Positions 60,124 through 64,000 of a stretch of DNA of 64,000 nt are shown here, one piece after another. A program made the translations under genes and the position numbers. Each line of letters begins with the position of its first letter. Within the stretch, counting starts at the first letter, position 1. Origin of the DNA: SMYC01 sp963578475 (GTDB taxonomy: Bacteria; Acidobacteriota; Vicinamibacteria; Marinacidobacterales; SMYC01); the NCBI GenBank assembly GCA_963578475.1, contig CAUZCL010000019.1, positions 1-64,000 on the forward strand, given 5' to 3'. The notes below the pieces were generated by a model that worked only from the letters and a program-made list of their open reading frames with translations, had not been told where the DNA came from and did no database searches.

Positions 60124-63100
60124 ATGGCTCTATCCCGGCGACAATTCTTTCAATCGAGCGCGATCGCGCTCGCGACGACCGCTTTCGGCTTCGACTTGAG
60201 CGCGGCGGCGTCGCGCGCGAAAGAGCTCAGGATTGCCCGCACGACCCAGACCCAGAGCGTCTGTCCTTACTGTGCCGTCGGCTGCGGCGTCATCATCCAC
60301 ACCCTCGGTGACCGCGCGAGCAACGTGAAGCCGACCGTCGTTCACATCGAAGGCGACACCGACAGCCCCATCAACCAGGGCACGCTCTGCTCCAAAGGCA
60401 TTTCGCTTAAACAATATGTCGTCAATGACCGCCGTTTGACCAAGCCTCTTTATCGCGCGCCCGGCGCCTCGGGGTGGACGGCCATTTCGTGGGACGACGT
60501 CATCGAGCGCATGGCGCGCAGGATCAAAGACAGCCGCGACGTGGGCTTCGAAGCCGAAGACCGCAACGGGCGAACCGTCAATCGCCTCGAGAACATCGCA
60601 CTCATCGGCGGCTGCACCGACACGAACGAGATCAACTACCTTCTCGGAAAATTCCGCTTCGGCCTGGGTATCGTTACCTACGAGAACCAGGCCCGGCTCT
60701 GACACGGCCCCACGGTGGCCAGTTTGGCCGCCACCTTCGGACGGGGCGCGATGACGAACGGCTGGACCGACGTTGCCAACACGGACGTCGTCCTCGTCAT
60801 GGGCGGAAACCCTGCGGAGAACCATCCGGTTGGTTTCCGCTTCGCCATGGAGGCCAAAAAGAAACGCCAGGCGAAGATCGTGTGCGTTGATCCGCGGTTC
60901 ACCCGCACCGCGGCCGTCTCTGATGTCTACGTGCCGCTGCGCTCGGGTAGCGATATCGCTTTTCTCGCTGGGCTCATCCACTACGCCCTCAGTAACGACC
61001 TCTATCACAGGGACTATGTCAAGGCGCACACGAACGCACCGTTTCTCGTGAGCGAAGGCTTCGGTTTCGAGAACGGCTACTTTACGGGATGGGATGGTGC
61101 GTCGAAGAAATACGACAAGTCGAGCTGGCAGTATGAGCTCGGCAACCAAGGCTATGCGCGCGTCGACACCTCGCTCGATCACCCGCGGTCTGTGTTTCAG
61201 CTCTTGAAGCAGCATTATGCCCGCTACACCGCGGAGCGCGTCGCCGAGATCTGCGGTTGCACTGTGGAAGAGTTCAACCGTGTCGCTGAAGTCGTTTGCT
61301 CCACCGGCCGCGCGGGCCGCGCGGGGACGATCCTCTACGCGCTCGGCTGGACGCAGCACAGCCATTCGGTGCAACTCATCCACGCGGCGGCAATACTGCA
61401 GCTTCTTCTCGGCAATATCGGGATGCCCGGCGGAGGTGTGAACGCCCAGCGCGGCCACTCGAATATCCAGGGTGCGACCGACATGGGTGCGTGGAACATG
61501 CTCCCGGGCTACATCAAAGTGCCTCGCGCTGACTGGCAGAGCCTCGACGACTATGTCGACGCCAACTCACCGCGGCCGCTTCGTCCCAACGCGCTCAACT
61601 ATTGGAGCAACACGTCGAAATTTATCGTGAGCCTCCTCAAGGCCTATTACGGCGACAAAGCGACGCCCGCGAACGATTTCGCCTACGCAAATCTTCCGAA
61701 GGTCGGCGAGAACGACAACTTTGGCTGGGGTTTCTTTTTCGATCGCATGTACAAGGGCGAGGTCGAGGGGTTGATCTCGTTCGGGATGAATCCGGTGGCG
61801 AACGGTCCCAACTCGCCGAAGATGCTCGCAGCGCTCCGCAAGTTGAAGTGGATGATCGTCGTCGAGAATTTCGAGACCGAGACCGCCGCGTTCTGGAACG
61901 CGAAGAAGCTGGCCGAGGAATATTACGGCGACGCGCCGGACGCTTCCGAAGTCGACACCGAAGTGTTCTTGCTCCCGGCAGCGTGTTTCGCCGAGAAGGA
62001 CGGCGCTTTTGTCAACTCGTCCCGCTGGCTTCAGTGGAAGCGCGCGGCGCTCCCGCCTCCAGGCGACGCGAAGCCGGACCAAGAGATTATCGCCCGCCTC
62101 TTCCTCAAGATCCGGGAGTTCTACGAGCAAGAAGGGGGTGCTTCGCCCGAGCCGCTGATGGACATTGCGTGGAACTACGGCAATGCTGTGTCTCCCGATC
62201 TCGAGGAAGTTGCCAAGGAAGTCAACGGCCAAGAGGTCGCGAGCGGCCAGCAAATTCCGGGCTTCGGCGCGCTCCGGGATGACGGCTCGACCCTTTGCGG
62301 CAACTGGCTCTACGCGGGCTCTTTTACCGAGGACGGCAACCAAATGGCGCGGCGCGGTCAGGAAGATCCGACCGGGCTCGGCGTCCACGCGAACTGGGCG
62401 TGGAGCTGGCCGGCCAATCGGCGCGTTCTCTACAACCGCGCTTCCGCGGATGCGAACGGGAAACCTTGGGATGAAACGCGTGCGGCGATTCGCTGGCAAG
62501 GGAATCGCTATGTTGGCGATGTTCCCGATTTCAAAGCCGACGCGCCGCCCGATGCGTTGGGCTCGTTCATCATGCTGCCCGAGGGGGTCGCGAAGCTCTT
62601 TGCGACGGATTTCGTCGAAGGTCCTTTCCCCGAGCATTACGAGCCAGTGGAGTCTCCCGTCGACAACGCCATGCACCCGGCGGTGGGGGCGAATCCGATG
62701 GCGACGATATTCGAAGGCGAGCTCGATCGGCTCGGAACTGTCGAGGACTACCCTTATGTCGCGCTTACCTATCGACTGACCGAGCATTTTCATTATTGGA
62801 CCAAACACGTTACGACCAACTCGCTCTTGCAGTCGAGCTTCTTTGTCGAGATCCCCGAACCGCTCGCGAAGGAAAAAGGCATTTGTAGTGGCGACCGGGT
62901 TCGGGTGACGTCGGCACGCGGCGCAGCCGAGGGTCCGGCGATGGTGACGAAACGCATCCGTCCACTAAAAGCCGGAGGGCGCACGATTTACCAAGTAGGG
63001 CTTCCGATCCATTGGGGCTATCTCGGCCGGACGAAAGGTCCTCTCGTCAATAACCTGACGCCGTCGGTCTTGGACCCCAACTCAGGAACGCCGGAGTACA

Positions 63101-63138
63101 AAGGATTTCTCGTCAACCTTGAGAAAGCGAAGGTCTAA
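60124..63138 (+). CDS. fdnG: Formate dehydrogenase-N type alpha subunit, selenocysteine protein
   Basis: 1004 residues if the TGA at 60700-60702 is read as selenocysteine. A Tat signal (SRRQFFQSSAIALATTAFGF) leads into the 4Fe-4S site CPYCAVGCGV/LCSKG and the molybdopterin domains. The codon lies in ARL-Sec-HGPTVASLAATFGRG, the exact context of selenocysteine in FdnG. A hairpin follows (60714-60732). The rest is colinear with FdnG: VVLVMGGNPAENHPVGF, LYALGWTQHSHSVQLIHAAA, LLLGNIGMPGGGVNAQRGHS, HWGYLGRTKGPLVNNLTPS. It oxidises formate in the periplasm; its stop overlaps fdnH by one base. Confidence 0.95.
60700..60732 (+). promoter_or_regulatory. Selenocysteine TGA and SECIS-type hairpin
   Basis: TGA at 60700-60702 is followed after 11 bases by GGTGGCC (60714-60720), loop AGTTT, and GGCCGCC (60726-60732), a seven-pair stem with one G-U. 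Position and loop fit the bacterial SECIS element bound by SelB, and the bases CACGGCCCCACGGT around it parallel those in the fdnG of Escherichia coli. Confidence 0.8.
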
Positions 63139-63929
63139 TGGTCACCGTCGCCAAGCTGATCGACACCACGACCTGCATCGGCTGCAAGGCGTGTGAAGCG
63201 GCCTGCCAGGAGTGGAACGAGCAAGGCCTCACCGCCGGAAGCTTCGAGGGCTCTTATCAGACCTTTCCCACGACGCGTCACGATTTCTGGAACGTGATCC
63301 AGTTCAACGAGATCGAGCACGAGGACGGAACTCTGTCTTGGCTCATGGCGAAGTTCCAGTGCTTGCATTGCGTCGATGCTGGTTGTCTCACCGCTTGTCC
63401 CGCGCCGGGTGCTATCTTCCGCCACGAGAACGGCACCGTCGATATCGACGAGGATAAGTGCATCGGCTGCGGCTACTGCATCACCGGCTGTCCTTTCGAC
63501 GTACCCAAGCTGAATCCGGTGACGCGCAAGGCATACAAGTGCAACTTGTGCTCCGACCGGACGGCCGTTGGCCTCGAGCCTGCCTGCATCAAAGCTTGCC
63601 CGACGAATTGTTTGACCTTCGGCGAGCGCAGTGATCTGGTTCAAATCGCGAACGATCGCGCCGAGGAGCTGCGCGCGCGCGGGAGCGAAAAAGCCGGTGT
63701 CTACAATCCCGCGGGGGTGGGGGGGACGAACGTCATCTATGTGCTCGGCGACGCCTCGAACCCCGAAGATTATGGCCTCCCGAACGATCCGGTCGTGCCC
63801 TTGACGGTGCGCCTCTGGAAAGGCCCGCTCAAGTGGCTCGGCAACACGTTGTTGGTGGGCGGCGTGCTGGGAGCCTTTCTGCACTACGTTCGCTTCGGCC
63901 CGAAGACCTATGAAGAGAAAGCGCCATGA
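63138..63929 (+). CDS. fdnH: Formate dehydrogenase beta subunit, iron-sulfur
   Basis: 263 residues. Four cysteine clusters typical of the electron-transfer subunit: CIGCKACEAAC, CLHCVDAGCLTACP, CIGCGYCITGCP, CNLCSDR/ACIKACP. A C-terminal membrane helix (WLGNTLLVGGVLGAFLHYV) anchors it. It passes electrons from FdnG to the cytochrome b subunit. Overlaps fdnG by one base and fdnI by four. Confidence 0.95.
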   Translation: MVTVAKLIDTTTCIGCKACEAACQEWNEQGLTAGSFEGSYQTFPTTRHDFWNVIQFNEIEHEDGTLSWLMAKFQCLHCVDAGCLTACPAPGAIFRHENGTVDIDEDKCIGCGYCITGCPFDVPKLNPVTRKAYKCNLCSDRTAVGLEPACIKACPTNCLTFGERSDLVQIANDRAEELRARGSEKAGVYNPAGVGGTNVIYVLGDASNPEDYGLPNDPVVPLTVRLWKGPLKWLGNTLLVGGVLGAFLHYVRFGPKTYEEKAP

Positions 63930-64000
63930 GCGACGCGAGCCAAAAGCTGGTGCGCTTCTCCTTCGCGGAACGGGCGAGGCACTGGATGGCGGCGCTCAGC
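63926..64000 (+). CDS. fdnI: Formate dehydrogenase cytochrome b gamma subunit, partial
   Basis: Only the first 25 codons are in the window: SDASQKLVRFSFAERARHWM. The phrase RFSFAERARHWM is the standard opening of FdnI/FdoI, with the histidine that ligands haem b. It overlaps the stop of fdnH. It runs off the right edge. Confidence 0.85.
   Translation, partial: MSDASQKLVRFSFAERARHWMAALS

Noticed and set aside
60130..62808. Long minus-strand frames opposite fdnG
   Set aside because: High-GC antisense shadows of a gene with full family motifs; no recognisable protein sequence.
1..64000. CRISPR arrays, insertion sequences, prophage or plasmid genes
   Set aside because: No regularly spaced repeats, transposase, integrase or phage structural genes were seen; the one zinc-ribbon protein is not enough to claim a mobile element.

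Overview
The window is high-GC bacterial DNA, densely coded on both strands. No rRNA, tRNA, CRISPR array or transposase is visible. The gene set (DUF5916 barrel protein, Tat and Sec lipoproteins, S9 and M3 peptidases, a PQQ-type beta-propeller protein, many PD40/TolB-like propeller and TPR regulator pieces) resembles Acidobacteriota, especially the Vicinamibacteria/Thermoanaerobaculia type. This is inference from gene content; no marker gene fixes the taxon.

Layout. 0.4-8.5 kb: M3 oligopeptidase, DUF5916 protein, a PLP-dependent cystathionine gamma-synthase/lyase and a sarcosine-oxidase-like FAD enzyme whose Tat leader lies in another frame. 8.7-13.2 kb: a sugar-phosphate operon (pgm, a chimeric ORF, manA, phosphomannomutase). 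13.2-19 kb: decayed lipoprotein, TPR protein, and an ABC-ATPase/PrkA/DUF444 wreck. 18.7-25.9 kb: sirtuin, HEAAH protein, amino acid decarboxylase, SGNH hydrolase, peptide-transporter ATPases, several remnants. 25.9-32.5 kb: NHL lipoprotein, transporter binding-protein remnants, PQQ-type dehydrogenase, CorA. 32.5-39 kb: small proteins, a lipoprotein hydrolase, a metallophosphoesterase, more remnants. 39.1-43.6 kb (minus): boxR, an S9 peptidase and a SerB-SerA fusion joined by 4-base overlaps. 43.7-50.7 kb (plus): boxC, boxB, two enoyl-CoA hydratases, a thiolase and an acyl-CoA dehydrogenase, i.e. aerobic benzoyl-CoA (box) degradation. 50.7-60.1 kb: PafA-like phosphatase, serine hydrolase, NTF2-like protein, 1-Cys peroxiredoxin and a graveyard of remnants. 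60.1-64 kb: selenocysteine formate dehydrogenase fdnGHI, running off the right end.

The most striking feature is not one system but the state of the genome. About twenty loci are truncated, frameshifted, carry internal stops, or are chimeras in which the start of one gene is joined to the end of an unrelated one. They sit beside long, perfectly open operons, so random sequencing error is a poor explanation. PD40-propeller fragments recur at several chimeric joints, and a pterin-4a-carbinolamine dehydratase is found decayed twice. The picture suggests a lineage losing genes through deletions while keeping benzoate, formate, serine and sugar-nucleotide metabolism.
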